Shown here: in pieces, positions 7,394 through 8,228 of the stretch | Layout: each line of letters begins with the position of its first letter | How positions within the stretch are numbered: position 1 is the first letter of the stretch | DNA from: a bacterium | Lineage (GTDB): Bacteria > Planctomycetota > Planctomycetia > Pirellulales > Pirellulaceae | Direction of reading: 5' to 3' | NCBI GenBank assembly: GCA_030432015.1 | Contig: JAUIHJ010000366.1 | Span: 1 to 8,228, forward strand | Length of the DNA stretch: 8,228 nt | The notes under the pieces: generated by a model | The model's input: only the letters and a program-made list of their open reading frames with translations | Database searches by the model: none | Told to the model about the DNA's origin: nothing | Program-made: the position numbers and the translations under genes

Positions 7394-7441
7394 TCGTTGC
7401 CCGCTTCGCTCCCTTAACGCCCTAGCGTCGTTTATCGCAAC

Positions 7442-7480
7442 CACCGCCCACTCACACCGCCCACTCACACCGCCCACTCC
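7442..7480. repeat. Three tandem copies of a 13-bp repeat
   Basis: CACCGCCCACTCA occurs at 7442-7454 and 7455-7467, with a third copy at 7468-7480 differing only in the last base. It lies in the spacer between repeat cluster B and the catalase-family gene. The identical units suggest recent slippage; no function is apparent. Confidence 0.85.
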
Positions 7481-7572
7481 AACCTTGCTGCGACAGCCTG
7501 CTCATTCCCCTCGCGGACACGGAGGTTCCCCCCCTGAATCACTTCCCGGCAACGTCCAGCCAACTCGATCAT

Positions 7573-7600
7573 TTCGCAGTGGCCTCGCGACTCTGATAAA
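7573..7600 (+). promoter_or_regulatory. Weak promoter candidate for the catalase-family gene
   Basis: TTCGCA (7573-7578), a 16-nt spacer and GATAAA (7595-7600) match the sigma70 consensus at four of six positions each. The implied start is near 7607, giving a leader of about 65 nt that contains a 6-bp hairpin (GTGCCC 7614-7619 and GGGCAC 7627-7632). Chance matches of this quality are common. Confidence 0.2.
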
Positions 7601-7671
7601 CTGCACCACCAGGGTGCCCGACCAAAGGGCACGGTTTGCAATTCTCTCCCCTGCGAAACGGAGTGGGCGCC

Positions 7672-8228
7672 ATGGCCGTCACGTCACAGCACAACAGCCC
7701 TTTCGAAAGCATTCCCGATCCGGCCGCCGAGGAACGGCAGATTCAAGAGGTTGCCGAGTTGACGAGGAAGTTGCTTGAGAAACGCTACCCTCAGCCAGCC
7801 CAAGTCCTAAGGGGCGTGCATCCCAAGTCGCACGGATGCGTCGACGCAAAATTCAAAATCCTTGACGATCTGGACCAGAGCCTGCGAGTCGGCCTCTTCC
7901 GCAAACCGGGAGCATGCTACGACGCGGTCATTCGATATTCGAATGCCGACACGCTGGTGCGCAACGACCTGCGAGACGGGGAGAACGGAAGTCGCGGCAT
8001 GGCGATCAAGATCCAACACGTCGCCGGCAAAGTGCTCTACGGTGATTTCTGCCGGAAGTCGCAAGACTTCCTGATGATCAACACACCGCAATTCGCATTT
8101 GCAAACGTCGCCGATTACCTCAAGCTCCAGCAGATTCTACTGCAGTTCGATGATAATCCGCTCCCCTTCTTCGCACCGCTGCAAAGCCCGCCGCCGACCG
8201 ACCCAGACAAGCTGGCCGACTTCCTGCG
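7672..8228 (+). CDS. Catalase-family haem protein (3' end beyond window)
   Basis: The first 185 residues are present and the frame is still open at the window edge. The start is ATG at 7672 with GGAG 8 nt upstream; a GTG three codons earlier is a weaker alternative. The sequence follows the divergent catalase-like family rather than classical catalase. GVHPKSHGCVDAKF (48-61) carries a His (His50 or His54) where the distal haem His is expected. LRVGLFRKPGACYDAVIRYSN (71-91) and SRGMAIKI (107-114) match the catalase core around RFSxxxG and RGFAxK. SQDFLMINTPQFAF (130-143) contains the NTP motif with the catalytic-type Asn137. The proximal Tyr ligand would lie in the missing part. Members may break down hydrogen peroxide or act on lipid or organic peroxides, so peroxide-linked chemistry is as far as the sequence goes. 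It stands alone, with no partner gene visible. Confidence 0.88.
   Translation, partial: MAVTSQHNSPFESIPDPAAEERQIQEVAELTRKLLEKRYPQPAQVLRGVHPKSHGCVDAKFKILDDLDQSLRVGLFRKPGACYDAVIRYSNADTLVRNDLRDGENGSRGMAIKIQHVAGKVLYGDFCRKSQDFLMINTPQFAFANVADYLKLQQILLQFDDNPLPFFAPLQSPPPTDPDKLADFL

Noticed and set aside
6894..7477. Overlapping frames on both strands across cluster B (minus 6894-7391 and 7049-7477, plus 7006-7425)
   Set aside because: They run through non-coding repeat sequence and carry no recognisable domain; the frame openness is not preserved in copy A.
7807..8091. Minus-strand frame of 94 codons
   Set aside because: It is fully antisense to the catalase-family gene, whose conserved motifs show the plus strand is the coding one.

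Overview
The window looks like chromosomal DNA from a planctomycete of the Pirellulaceae (Rhodopirellula-like). Two things point there: a giant repeat-rich surface-type protein whose N-terminus carries an LEERRVLDA sequence, a variant of the LEPR-xLL signature of giant planctomycete proteins, and gene-sparse DNA with long spacers carrying GC-rich dispersed repeats. The assignment is inference from gene style; no marker gene is present.

Layout. Positions 1-3285 (minus) hold the N-terminal 1095 codons of a giant protein built of ~122-141-residue beta-type repeats; its 3' end lies outside the window. It diverges from 3786-4427 (plus), a LysE/RhtB-type amino-acid exporter. The ~500 bp between them contains a good minus-strand sigma70-like promoter (TTGACG-N16-GATAAT) whose -10 box sits in the loop of a perfect 9-bp inverted repeat, a candidate operator for the giant gene. 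After the exporter comes a probable small secreted protein (4739-5068, plus), then a repeat cluster (5188-5640), then, convergent, a secreted outer-membrane beta-barrel-like protein (5691-6719, minus). A second copy of the same repeat element lies at 7082-7393, upstream of the barrel gene. The window ends in the first 185 codons of a catalase-family haem protein (7672-8228, plus).

The genes do not form one operon: orientations alternate and spacers are long. The shared theme is at most the cell envelope (giant surface protein, exporter, secreted peptide, outer-membrane barrel). The most unusual structure is the composite repeat on both sides of the barrel gene: a 112-bp core, present twice at about 92% identity, preceded by a ~62-bp semi-palindromic unit and followed by a complete or degenerate unit, with extra scattered half-units. 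It looks like a non-coding REP/MITE-like mobile or structural-RNA element. I found no complete new enzymatic or defence system, and no tRNA, rRNA, CRISPR array or transposase gene.
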